Below, in pieces: positions 35,205-43,963 of a stretch of 64,000 nucleotides of DNA. Source of the stretch: Chryseobacterium phosphatilyticum (GTDB lineage: Bacteria; Bacteroidota; Bacteroidia; Flavobacteriales; Weeksellaceae); NCBI RefSeq assembly GCF_002899825.2, contig NZ_PPED02000001.1:1302001-1366000 (forward strand). The letters run 5' to 3'. Below the pieces are notes generated by a model. The model did not search any database. It was not told the origin of the DNA and saw only the letters and a program-made list of their open reading frames with translations. The translations under genes and the position numbers were made by a program. The stretch's first letter is position 1. Each line of letters starts with the position of its first letter.

Positions 35205-36143
35205 TTATTGTTTTCCTGAAAGTTGCTCACTCCTGATATGACTAATCCCTTGCTTGTAATCCGTTACCTGAAATTCAGGAAAACGATTTCGAAACTTAGA
35301 ATCATCAAATATATTATCATGTTTGTATCTTGGAAGAAGTTCCAATAATTCTTTCACTCTTTGATTAAATAAAGAACCAATGGTAAAGAAAAATTCAGGA
35401 ACTACAGAATATTTCAAATCTTTTCCATAAATATCTGAAGCCATTCTTATAAATTTACGATATGTTGGGTGGCTTTTATCAACGGGAAGGTGCCAGGTTT
35501 GCCCGTATGCATCCGGCGTATTCCCAATTAAAGCGGTGGCACGGCTGGCATCGGGAGTCCATATCAAGCTTCTTTTCTTATCAGTACTTAAAGGAACTTT
35601 TAGTTTTTTTCCTTCCTTAATGTTATTAAAAATCAAAGTATTGGTAATACTTTGTGTTTTGCCAGGTCCGTAAAATTCGGGTGCACGACAGATCACCGCT
35701 TCCAGCTCACCGGATTGTATTTCCTTCAACACCATTTCCGCCATTTGTCTTCTTACTCTTCCTTTTCTTCCTACAGGGGCAAATAAGGTATTTTCATTCA
35801 ACACTCTTCCATCCTGCGGATACATGTAGGTGTTATCAAAGAACACAAGTTTTGTTCCATTGATTTTGCAGGCATCAATCACATTCCGAAGGATAAGTAG
35901 AAACTGTTTTTCCCATAAATCAGAACTTATAGGAAGACCCAAAGTGAAATAAGCAATCTCACTACCTCTTACCGCTTCAATAGCCTTTTCACGAATAGAA
36001 AGATCTGCTGAAAATACCTCATCGGTATCATTTATTTTTGTTGCATTTCTGCTGACAATCCGAATATCTGAAGTAAAATTTCTTTTTAATTCTCTGGCCA
36101 GCTCTTCGCCAATCTGTCCGTTGGCTCCTAATATTGTTTGCAT
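35205..36143 (-). CDS. NAD(P)-binding epimerase/SDR-like oxidoreductase
   Basis: A 312-aa Rossmann-fold protein of the extended/atypical SDR type. The N-terminal ILGANGQIGEELARELK (residues 4-20) is the dinucleotide-binding GxxGxxG-like turn, and IAYFTLGLPIS and LVFFDNTYMYPQDG follow. The substrate is unknown. It is the first gene before AraC paralogue 1 on the same strand. A comparable AraC plus SDR neighbourhood recurs at 39900-42005. Confidence 0.9.
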   Translation of the reverse strand: MQTILGANGQIGEELARELKRNFTSDIRIVSRNATKINDTDEVFSADLSIREKAIEAVRGSEIAYFTLGLPISSDLWEKQFLLILRNVIDACKINGTKLVFFDNTYMYPQDGRVLNENTLFAPVGRKGRVRRQMAEMVLKEIQSGELEAVICRAPEFYGPGKTQSITNTLIFNNIKEGKKLKVPLSTDKKRSLIWTPDASRATALIGNTPDAYGQTWHLPVDKSHPTYRKFIRMASDIYGKDLKYSVVPEFFFTIGSLFNQRVKELLELLPRYKHDNIFDDSKFRNRFPEFQVTDYKQGISHIRSEQLSGKQ

Positions 36144-36464
36144 AATCTATATTTTTTTATTTCTAAAGTTAAAGAGCAAAGAATTGGATAATTTATCAGT
36201 CAACAACGAGTATACAATTCTTTTGTTTTAACAAGGCAAAGTTCGGAAGAACAGAAACAAAGAAAGTATCTCAATTAGGGGAAGTTGTAACAGAATCTCT
36301 GTTTTCAAGATTAGCATCGGAAAAAATCAAATTTTACAATTCACTAGCCATCCATTGGGAAAATTATCCATGATGAAGCGTGGAATATCCATTTTATCAA
36401 TTCTCAAAACACGGCAACTTTGTACTGTTAAAATAATCCAACAAAATTTTAAAAATAAAAAATT
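36144..36464. other. Divergent intergenic region
   Basis: 321 bp between the minus-strand SDR gene and the plus-strand AhpD-like gene. No gene is seen. AACTTTTG near 36415-36422 is one base off the -7 pattern for the plus-strand gene, without a TTG partner. Confidence 0.4.
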
Positions 36465-37007
36465 ATGACAACTACAACATTTACCGTTCCAACCCGCGAA
36501 GAAGTATCATCTAATAACCAGACAATTTTTGATCATTTGCAAAAAGGATTAGGATTTGTTCCCAATGCTTACGCAACAATTGCGTCAAGCAAAACAGCTC
36601 TGGAAAACTACATGACTTTCACGAATGCTAAATCATCATTGAATAAAAAAGAAAAAGAAGTCATCAATCTGGTGGTGAGCCAGGTTAATTCTTGTACATA
36701 TTGTTTGGCAGCTCACACGGCAATTGGTAAAATGAACGGTTTCAGTGAAGACCAAACGATCGAAATCAGAAAAGGAGGTGCCTCATTTGACAGCAGGTTT
36801 GATGCATTGGCAAGATTTGCCAAAGAAGCAACAATCAACAAAGGTAATGTAAGTGAAACAACCTTAAATAATCTTTTGAATCAAGGCTTTACCAAAGAAA
36901 ACATCATTGATATTATCCTTGCAGTAGCAGATATTTCGATCACAAATTACGTGAATAACTTAACTAATCCTCCTATTGATTTTCCTCTTGCCTCGCAATT
37001 GGATTAA
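36465..37007 (+). CDS. Carboxymuconolactone decarboxylase / AhpD-like protein
   Basis: A 180-aa all-helical protein with the redox-active motif SC77TYC80LAAH84, the AhpD-like CxxCxxxH seen in peroxidase-related members of the carboxymuconolactone decarboxylase family. The role is probably thiol-based peroxide or alkylhydroperoxidase chemistry rather than ring-lactone decarboxylation. The protein is cytoplasmic. It is followed by a terminator and by an AraC regulator gene on the same strand. Confidence 0.93.
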   Translation: MTTTTFTVPTREEVSSNNQTIFDHLQKGLGFVPNAYATIASSKTALENYMTFTNAKSSLNKKEKEVINLVVSQVNSCTYCLAAHTAIGKMNGFSEDQTIEIRKGGASFDSRFDALARFAKEATINKGNVSETTLNNLLNQGFTKENIIDIILAVADISITNYVNNLTNPPIDFPLASQLD

Positions 37008-37021
37008 TCATTTTCCTCATA

Positions 37022-37052
37022 CCACACAAATCACCTGATTTGTGTGGCTTTT
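37022..37052 (+). terminator. Rho-independent terminator after the AhpD-like gene
   Basis: CCACACAAATC (37022-37032) pairs with GATTTGTGTGG (37037-37047) around ACCT and is followed by CTTTTA. Confidence 0.8.
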
Positions 37053-37101
37053 ATAAGATTAATGCCACATTTATTACCTTTACATTTTATAATCTCCGCC
37101 T

Positions 37102-37983
37102 ATGTCAGGACAGAATAATTATACACTGATCAATCCCGGTACCGGGAATCTTGCCTTTAAAATATTTGATTTTGAAAGTTGTGAACGTTTCGATCATCTT
37201 CAGCGTAATAATTTCTTTTCGTTAATTTTTATCAAACAAGGTTTCGGAGAGGTTAAGGCCGATTTCTCAAAACATCAGTTTCAGGACGGGGCCATGTTTG
37301 CGTTCTCTCCGTATCAGCCGTTTTTATTTTCTTCTGACCGAGAATGCAGGGGATTTGCCATACACTTCCACCCTGACTTTTTCTGCATCCATAAACATCA
37401 GAATGAAGTGGCCTGTAACGGAGTCCTTTTTAACAATATTTATGAACCACCCTACCTTACATTAAGTACACCACAGCAGGAACAAATCAATAGCATTGTT
37501 TCACAACTTAAAAGTGAAATGATGAATAACGATCTTGCCCAATATGAACTTTTGGTAGCCCACCTGAAAATTCTGCTGATACATCTTTCCAGAATAAAAA
37601 TGGAACAAAAACCAGAAGAGTCCAAAGAGTTACTGAAGGGTGATAAACCTTTTGTACTGCAAAATTTAAAAGATGCTATAGAAAATCATTTTAAAATCAA
37701 ACACTCTGCCGGAGAATATGCTGATCTTCTGAATATTTCAGCTAAGGCACTAGCCAAAATAACAAAATCCCACTTTAATAAAACGGTCACTGAATTAATT
37801 TCAGAACGTATCATTATTGAAGCCAAGCGTGAGCTTTATCTTACTTCAAAAACTGTCAAAGAAATTGCCAGTGAACTTGGCTATCAGGATGAATATTACT
37901 TCAGTCGTTTTTTTAAAACCAATGCAGAGGTTTCTCCACAAATATATCGTGATACTGTAGGATTTGCTGTTGCAGAAAAATAA
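37102..37983 (+). CDS. AraC family transcriptional regulator
   Basis: A 293-aa soluble regulator. The cupin-like N-terminal half (GFGEVKADFSKHQFQDGAMF) is followed by a C-terminal HTH domain with KEIASELGYQDEYYFSRFFK (about 257-276) and AEVSPQIYR. It lies 94 bp after the AhpD-like gene, beyond that gene's terminator, so it is probably expressed separately; a TACCTTTA -7-like box sits at 37075-37082. Regulation of the neighbouring AhpD-like gene is plausible but only by proximity. Confidence 0.92.
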   Translation: MSGQNNYTLINPGTGNLAFKIFDFESCERFDHLQRNNFFSLIFIKQGFGEVKADFSKHQFQDGAMFAFSPYQPFLFSSDRECRGFAIHFHPDFFCIHKHQNEVACNGVLFNNIYEPPYLTLSTPQQEQINSIVSQLKSEMMNNDLAQYELLVAHLKILLIHLSRIKMEQKPEESKELLKGDKPFVLQNLKDAIENHFKIKHSAGEYADLLNISAKALAKITKSHFNKTVTELISERIIIEAKRELYLTSKTVKEIASELGYQDEYYFSRFFKTNAEVSPQIYRDTVGFAVAEK

Positions 37984-38052
37984 CACCGTGATCTATTTCA
38001 GAAATTCAACTGCAATGAATTTTACGACAGAAAGCATAAGATTGAGCTCTAC

Positions 38053-38090
38053 AAAAAACGGTATTATTACAATGAATGATACCGTTTTTA
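38053..38090. terminator. Bidirectional terminator between convergent genes
   Basis: AAAAACGGTAT (38054-38064) pairs with ATACCGTTTTT (38079-38089) across a 14-nt loop, with A and T runs on the two sides. It serves the AraC gene ending at 37983 and the convergent deaminase gene ending at 38109. Confidence 0.85.
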
Positions 38091-38108
38091 TTTTCTGCTT
38101 ACTATCTG

Positions 38109-39617
38109 TTATTTTAAGTTAGAATTGGCTTTTTGAATAAAGTCATTCCATTGGGTATTCAGATGATTCAGAGCTTTCTCTTTTTCTTTTTCGTTCAGAG
38201 AAGAATAATTAATAGAATTAAAGACAAGCTTCTTCAATGCTTTTACATCCAGCTCCCAGTACACAAATGCAGTCCAGAAATCATAGCTTAAACCTTCATA
38301 TCCATAGACACTCGGATCATCACTATTGATAGAACATTGAATGCCATTGCTTAACATCACTCTGGCAGGATGATTTCTCATATCGCTTACATAACCTAAA
38401 ACCTGGTTACTGATCGGACTTACCTCAACCAGTTTATTTTGACTTTTAACCATTTCCATAGATTTCGGGAAATAAATCAGATTAAGACCATGCCCGATTC
38501 TTTTATTATCCAGTAATGAAATATCCAGAACATTTTTATTAAAGACAGACGTACTTTCACCAGCATGAAGGAAAAGAGGCATTTGTACTCCATATTTCCC
38601 GGAAAGTTCTTTCAGTTTTGTCCAGTTTTTTTGAAAAGAATTGATGCTGTGTCCCGCTGCTTCATCTGCAACAAGATCAAAACCCGAAATCATGTCCGGA
38701 AATTTCTTCTTCAGGGTGAAAGCAATTTCAAGCTGTTTTTCAATACTTTCAGGATCTAAAAATTTAAAGCTTGAATAAATTAATTTCAAACTAAACTGAG
38801 GATCTGATTTCCGTATTTCTTTAACAATATCCTGCAAATCTGTTACCGTAGTTTCTAATGAATATTTTCCGTGCTTAAAATCATAAAGCTCATCAAAAAC
38901 ATATCTGATCTCCACATGTTGTACCTTATCATCTAATAATTCCTGAAACCCTTCTTTATAATATTCTTTGAAAAAAGGACGATATGGCAACAGCAGGTTA
39001 ATACGGGTAAAACGCTTCTCAAATTCAATCCAGTAATTGTTGTAACTGCTTAAATTATCTCGTTTCAAGGTAAGAAGTCCCAATAATTCTTTTTCAAAAT
39101 CAGGTTGCGCACTCAATTTTTTATCAAGACTGACAAATCCCTGAGGTACTTTTCCGGTCTCAAAAAATGCGAGCTGACCATAGATAAATTCTTTGGTATC
39201 TTTTTGAACGAAAACATAGCATTCCTTATATTTCCTTGCTGCCGAAATAACCCATTTCATGCTGGCCAGCCCACCGCTATGGGTATGCAATAACCCACCC
39301 TTAGGCATCGTCTGGAAAACTTTAAACAAGGGGCTGTTTTCAATCAACGGTTTTATTTGATTGAAAGAACTATTATAGATAGGAATTTTTTGTTGCTCTG
39401 CTTCACTAAGGAACTTCCTTCTTACCTGAAATAATTTTTTATCCAACGCAAGTTCAGCATCAGATAATTGTATATTGGCATCGAAAGCCATTGCTGCATT
39501 CTCTCTTTCTAATAAAGTCCACTTCTGCTGATAAGCAGATTGTTCGTCCACTTTAGTTTGGGCTCCCAACAATGGAAATCCGCAAAGCAGAACGTAAGTA
39601 AAATATTTTCTCATCAT
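38109..39617 (-). CDS. Exported adenosine deaminase family protein
   Basis: Metal-dependent hydrolase of the adenosine/adenine deaminase family. The visible zinc-site and catalytic motifs are HTHSGG, HAGEST, RIGHGLN and SINSDDPSVYG, in the usual order. The frame starts at 39644, but the methionine at 39617 gives a signal peptide (MMRKYFTYVLLCGFPLLGAQ), so the product (502 aa) is probably periplasmic or secreted and longer than cytoplasmic deaminases, as in the ADGF/CECR1-like branch. The expected reaction is deamination of adenosine or a related purine. A well-formed promoter lies at 39666-39694. Confidence 0.93.
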   Translation of the reverse strand: MMRKYFTYVLLCGFPLLGAQTKVDEQSAYQQKWTLLERENAAMAFDANIQLSDAELALDKKLFQVRRKFLSEAEQQKIPIYNSSFNQIKPLIENSPLFKVFQTMPKGGLLHTHSGGLASMKWVISAARKYKECYVFVQKDTKEFIYGQLAFFETGKVPQGFVSLDKKLSAQPDFEKELLGLLTLKRDNLSSYNNYWIEFEKRFTRINLLLPYRPFFKEYYKEGFQELLDDKVQHVEIRYVFDELYDFKHGKYSLETTVTDLQDIVKEIRKSDPQFSLKLIYSSFKFLDPESIEKQLEIAFTLKKKFPDMISGFDLVADEAAGHSINSFQKNWTKLKELSGKYGVQMPLFLHAGESTSVFNKNVLDISLLDNKRIGHGLNLIYFPKSMEMVKSQNKLVEVSPISNQVLGYVSDMRNHPARVMLSNGIQCSINSDDPSVYGYEGLSYDFWTAFVYWELDVKALKKLVFNSINYSSLNEKEKEKALNHLNTQWNDFIQKANSNLK

Positions 39618-39665
39618 AATTTGGGGATCTTTTTGCACAGTCATCTATTCTTCTTCCTCTCTATA

Positions 39666-39694
39666 CAAAACTACGCAGATAAAATAATCTTCAA
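39666..39694 (-). promoter_or_regulatory. Bacteroidetes-type promoter for the deaminase gene
   Basis: On the minus strand TTG (39692-39694), an 18-nt spacer and TAGTTTTG (39666-39673), a full TAnnTTTG match. Transcription would start near 39659, leaving a short leader. Confidence 0.5.
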
Positions 39695-39899
39695 AAATAT
39701 AACTAATTTTTCTGTTAAAATACCCCAATCCCATTAAAAAAGTAAAAACCTTTCATCATCTTAAAATGGAGATGGTTATTTTTTTCCCTGAATTCGAAAG
39801 ATAATAATGCCATAGAATCAGGATATCAATTAATTTTAATCTTCCACGGGTTTAAATGACTTTAAGATTTTTACGTACCCAAACAACTTATTTGATTCC

Positions 39900-40820
39900 C
39901 TACTGAAAGGAGGTCCTAAATTCCATTGGAGAGAGATGGGTCTTATTTTTAAATAATTTTGTAAATGACTGTGGATGTTCGAACCCGAGCTCATACGCAA
40001 TTTCACTAATAGATAAATCTGTTGTGGATAGTTTTTCCTTGGCTTTTTCAACCAGTTTATCATGAATAAACTGTTGGGTACTCTGTCCTGTCAATGTACT
40101 CAGCAACCGACTGAGATAATTAGGAGAAAGATGAAGCTCTTGGGCTATATAACTTACTGTTGGAAGACCTTTTGTTACAAGATGATTACCGTCAAAATAC
40201 TCATTTAATATGACATCCAGACGATATAAAATTGTGTGATTGGTGATTTTTCTTGTGATAAACTGTCGCTCATAGAATCGTTCACAATAATTTAGTAAAG
40301 TTTCAATATGTGAAATAATAATGCTCTGGCTAAACTTATCAATACTTCCATGATATTCCTGTTCAATATTTTCTATAATCCTATTAATTGTTATTTCTTC
40401 TTTTTTGGACAGGAATAATGCTTCATGAACTGAATAATCAAAAAAATCATAACTCTTTATGGTTTTTGCAAGGGAAGTATTCCATAAAAAGTCAGGGTGA
40501 ATCAACAGCATCCATCCGGATTGTTTTTCCTGAGAGCCAACCCCTGCTTCAATTCTGAATACCTGATTGGGAGAAATAAAAAACATGGTTCCCTCATCAA
40601 AATCATATTCCTGCTGCCCATATTTCAGTTTACCGTCGATTCCAATTTTCAAAGAAATCTGATAAAAATCCAATACCCAATTGACCTCTCCAATATCATC
40701 CGGTCTTCTGACAGCATTATAATCCACCACACTGATCAAAGGATGTTCCGGAGGTGGTAATCCTCTTGAACGATGAAATTCGGTGATGCTTTTTATCCTT
40801 TTTGTGGTCCGTTGTTCCAT
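39900..40820 (-). CDS. AraC family transcriptional regulator (paralogue 2)
   Basis: A 306-aa soluble regulator with cupin-like sensor (QQEYDFDEGTMFFISPNQVF) and C-terminal HTH pair (SISEIAYELGFEHPQSFTKL, about 275-294; LSPMEFRTSF at the end). It matches the 34254-35165 regulator along most of its length. A minus-strand NAD(P)-binding oxidoreductase gene lies upstream (267-bp gap). The two regulators probably arose by duplication and may control their neighbouring oxidoreductases. Confidence 0.92.
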   Translation of the reverse strand: MEQRTTKRIKSITEFHRSRGLPPPEHPLISVVDYNAVRRPDDIGEVNWVLDFYQISLKIGIDGKLKYGQQEYDFDEGTMFFISPNQVFRIEAGVGSQEKQSGWMLLIHPDFLWNTSLAKTIKSYDFFDYSVHEALFLSKKEEITINRIIENIEQEYHGSIDKFSQSIIISHIETLLNYCERFYERQFITRKITNHTILYRLDVILNEYFDGNHLVTKGLPTVSYIAQELHLSPNYLSRLLSTLTGQSTQQFIHDKLVEKAKEKLSTTDLSISEIAYELGFEHPQSFTKLFKNKTHLSPMEFRTSFQ

Positions 40821-41087
40821 AGTGATAAAATTACAAATTGTTTTGGCACTAACATTCTTCTTTATTTAATTAACCATTGATTACGGGATATACATAGATT
40901 TTGTATTACTTTGAATAGAAACAGACTATTTTATTATACTGTTGTTGAATAAGCACGTTCACTTTAGAAGAAATCAAAGGTTTTCAAGACCAACGTGTAC
41001 TTATTGTGCATGAAGTTTGTCATTTAAATAACTTAAGTGTTCCAAACCTTTTGTGATTTGAAAAATATAAATAGCCCACAAAACCTG

Positions 41088-42005
41088 CTATACAACCGAC
41101 TCTTCATTTTGATAAGCCGCTGCAAAATCTTTAGCAAAATCCTGAAGCTTTATCTTTCCCAGTAATGGTCGATGCTTATAATAGTCTTCATATAAAGTTC
41201 CGTTACCCTGTGCTGCCTGAGTTTCTACAAAACCTTTGGCCACCTGCTCATTGAAACCAATTTTCAGCCATCTTTCCAGTAATTCTCTATCCGAAATGAC
41301 ATTCCATTGCAATTCTGGTTTCCCAATGGCTTCACCAAGTGCCTTTGCAATCTCGTTGGGAGAGATCTCATCACTGGCCACATACCGTGCCGTTCTTCCT
41401 TCAAAAGGTTTTTCTACTTCTTCGGCAATTACCTCTGCAATATCCAGTGGTGATACCCAGGGTTCTTTCTGATCGCCACCATAATTTGAAATGATAGATC
41501 CTGTACTTTTAATCGTATTGATGAATGAAAACATATTGAAGTATATTCCCACCGGTCGGATAAATTTAATAGAAACATCGCCTGGCAACTGATTGAGAAT
41601 ATTTTCAACATGATGATGAAAAACAATAATTCCTGTTCCATGGTCTGTATGGGCACCGATACTACTCAGATGAATAACTTTTTTTACACCCGATTCTTCA
41701 ATAGCCGTCTTGTAATTACGTCCTATTTCCCGGATGCTTTCAATAAAATCAACACCTTTATCAAACATATCTCCTGCTGCCTCCATTGTTTCCATCAAAT
41801 ATACAATATCAGCTCCTTTAAAACTCTGAACCAGAAAATCAACATCAAACATGCTTCCTATAGCTGCTTTTGCCCCCAAAGCTTCAATCTTTTTTATTCT
41901 TTCATTTGTGCTGCTGATGACCGTGACCGAATGTCCGCTATGCACAAGTTGTTCTGTAAGAGGTCTTCCGATGTTCCCGATGGAACCTGTTAAAACAATA
42001 TTCAT
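41088..42005 (-). CDS. NmrA-like NAD(P)-binding oxidoreductase
   Basis: A 305-aa atypical SDR of the NmrA/quinone-oxidoreductase-like group. The N-terminal MNIVLTGSIGNIGRPLTEQL has the GxxGxxG dinucleotide-binding turn (residues 7-13), followed by AAIGSMFDVDFLVQSFKGAD and VKKVIHLSSIGAHTDHGTG. The substrate is unknown; family members reduce quinones or serve as redox sensors. It is a different subfamily from the 35205-36143 protein, though both sit next to paralogous AraC regulators. Confidence 0.92.
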   Translation of the reverse strand: MNIVLTGSIGNIGRPLTEQLVHSGHSVTVISSTNERIKKIEALGAKAAIGSMFDVDFLVQSFKGADIVYLMETMEAAGDMFDKGVDFIESIREIGRNYKTAIEESGVKKVIHLSSIGAHTDHGTGIIVFHHHVENILNQLPGDVSIKFIRPVGIYFNMFSFINTIKSTGSIISNYGGDQKEPWVSPLDIAEVIAEEVEKPFEGRTARYVASDEISPNEIAKALGEAIGKPELQWNVISDRELLERWLKIGFNEQVAKGFVETQAAQGNGTLYEDYYKHRPLLGKIKLQDFAKDFAAAYQNEESVV

Positions 42006-42137
42006 TTTTTATTTTTTTGTTGGAGTAAAATTCTGAATATTGACTGTGCAACACTTATCCGGATCTATCTTCTTCTTAGCCAAATCAGCCTGATATGAAA
42101 AACAGGGCTTTTTTAACACTTTTTTAATCTCATGTGG

Positions 42138-42168
42138 TTGCAGTTATTTTGAAGTTTAGTTACCTTTG
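42138..42168 (+). promoter_or_regulatory. Consensus promoter of the RND efflux operon
   Basis: TTG (42138-42140), a 20-nt spacer and TACCTTTG (42161-42168) fit the TTG/TAnnTTTG consensus exactly. The -7 box ends 8 nt before the ATG of the first gene, so the predicted transcript has almost no leader. Confidence 0.65.
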
Positions 42169-42176
42169 TCTCCGGG

Positions 42177-42635
42177 ATGCGGAAAAGATTTCATCAATAT
42201 TTATACAGCTTGTTATTTGCATTGCTTACCGTTGTAGGTTGGTACTATGGGCAAATTCAGCAGTATATCTCAACCAATACTCCTTCCGACCTTCATTTTA
42301 GCACTGATATTCTGGTTCATCAGAAGAAAAGCATTGAAGAATCTTTTGCCTTTCTTAAAAATCATGAAGCCAATGATTCTTATAATATCAGTCACCCCCG
42401 TTACAATAAAATCAGAGCTAATCTTTCTGAAAATGATAATGAGAACGATGATAATGTAGAAACTTCGGGTTCTACAGAACTCATAGCTCTTTTTAAAGAC
42501 GGTTTCTGGCATCTGATGTCAGGTTTTGTTACCACATTTCACGACAGAAAAATCGCTGTTTCACTTGCTCAGTCAGAACATTTAAAGCCCCTTGATGATG
42601 ATCTGTACATCCAGTACAGGGTCATCAGACTGTGA
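42177..42635 (+). CDS. Small membrane-anchored protein heading the efflux operon
   Basis: A 152-aa protein of unknown family with one N-terminal transmembrane helix (YLYSLLFALLTVVGWYYG, 8-25) and a polar acidic remainder. No other methionine occurs before about residue 113, so the start at 42177 is fixed although it lies only 8 nt after a -7 box. Its position ahead of the adaptor, pump and channel genes suggests a role linked to efflux, such as sensing or assembly, but nothing in the sequence shows this. A 227-bp gap without a gene separates it from the adaptor gene. Confidence 0.75.
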   Translation: MRKRFHQYLYSLLFALLTVVGWYYGQIQQYISTNTPSDLHFSTDILVHQKKSIEESFAFLKNHEANDSYNISHPRYNKIRANLSENDNENDDNVETSGSTELIALFKDGFWHLMSGFVTTFHDRKIAVSLAQSEHLKPLDDDLYIQYRVIRL

Positions 42636-42862
42636 TATCGCTATAATTTTTACGAAAACCCCAACAGGAATCCTTTTCAAAATCCGGGAAGTCAATGCAT
42701 TTTCTCTAAAACGTTGTGTTTTTAGAATCAAATGTGCAGATCATCAAGATCTGGAATTTTCTTACAGCTTTTGTGTTGATTCCTTACGTACTCTCCTACT
42801 CTGTTTGAGAGCAGGGAAGTCTATTTTTCAATTATACATTATTACAAAAAAACATTATTATC

Positions 42863-43948
42863 ATGGTCAAGAAAAGTCTCATGTATATACACTTGTGCCT
42901 TATTTTCTTGTTTGTAGCCTGCCAATCTGAAAAAAAGGAAAAAGAGGAAGCGGCATCATTCAATGTAACAAGTCCTCTTATAAAAGATACTTTGGTTAAT
43001 AAAGATTACGTAGCACAAATCCGTTCTATCAATCACATTGAGCTTCGCGCACAGGAAAAAGGATACATCCAGTCTATTTATGTAGATGAAGGACAATATG
43101 TACAAAAAGGGCAATTGTTATTTAAAATCATGCCTAACCTCTATGAATCTGATGTCAACCGTGCTAAAGCGGAAGCAAAATACGCACAGATAGAATATCA
43201 GAACACCAAAAATCTTTCTGATAAAGACATTGTAGCCCCTCAGGAAATGGCAATGGCAAGAGCAAAATATGAAAAAGCTCAGGCTGAACTTTCTTCAATG
43301 AATACCCATTTAAGATTTACGGAAATCCGTGCTCCTTTTACCGGAATTGTTGGAAAATTACATGTTCGGAAAGGAAGTCTTGTTGATGAAGGAGAGTTGG
43401 TTACTGAACTTTCCGACAATAGCAAAATGTGGGTATATTTTAACGTTCCTGAAGCAGAATATCTGGATCAGATGGATGCTAAAAAAGATAGCAACCCGAT
43501 GCATGTTCGCCTGAGAATGGCCAATGGTAAAGAATTCTCACAGGATGGTATTGTACAAACCATCGAATCTGATTTTAACAACGAAACAGGAAATATTGCC
43601 TACAGAGCGACTTTCCCTAATCCAAAAGGACTATTGAGATACGGAGAAACGGGAAATATTGTCATCACTTCTCCTTACACCAATGCTATGATGATTCCTC
43701 AGAAAGCTACGTTTGAAGAGCTCGAAAAGAAATACGTCTACGTAATCACCAAAGAGGGCAAAGTAAAAGCCAGAGAAATAAAAATTGCTGCTGAATTACC
43801 ACACATTTATGTAGTCGCTTCCGGACTTGGAAAGGATGAAAGAATCCTTTTGGATGGTCTTCGAATGGTTCAGGAAAACCAGAAAATCGCTTCCAGATAC
43901 CAAAAGCCCGAGAAAGTAATGTCGAACCTGGATCTGTATGCAGAGTAA
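42863..43948 (+). CDS. RND efflux periplasmic adaptor (membrane fusion lipoprotein)
   Basis: A 361-aa HlyD/AcrA-type adaptor that bridges the inner-membrane pump and the outer-membrane channel. It starts with a lipoprotein signal (MVKKSLMYIHLCLIFLFVAC, lipobox LFVAC). The barrel-sandwich pieces (IELRAQEKGYIQSIYVDEGQ; EIRAPFTGIVGKLHVRKGS) flank a hairpin of coiled coil (about 95-150, AKAEAKYAQIEY and AKYEKAQAELSS). It is followed 15 bp later by the pump gene. Confidence 0.95.
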   Translation: MVKKSLMYIHLCLIFLFVACQSEKKEKEEAASFNVTSPLIKDTLVNKDYVAQIRSINHIELRAQEKGYIQSIYVDEGQYVQKGQLLFKIMPNLYESDVNRAKAEAKYAQIEYQNTKNLSDKDIVAPQEMAMARAKYEKAQAELSSMNTHLRFTEIRAPFTGIVGKLHVRKGSLVDEGELVTELSDNSKMWVYFNVPEAEYLDQMDAKKDSNPMHVRLRMANGKEFSQDGIVQTIESDFNNETGNIAYRATFPNPKGLLRYGETGNIVITSPYTNAMMIPQKATFEELEKKYVYVITKEGKVKAREIKIAAELPHIYVVASGLGKDERILLDGLRMVQENQKIASRYQKPEKVMSNLDLYAE

Positions 43949-43963
43949 TCAAAAAGCAGCATT

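Noticed and set aside
42592..42930. 112-codon plus-strand frame between the small membrane protein and the adaptor gene
   Set aside because: Overlaps both genuine genes in another frame; composition atypical, no family match.
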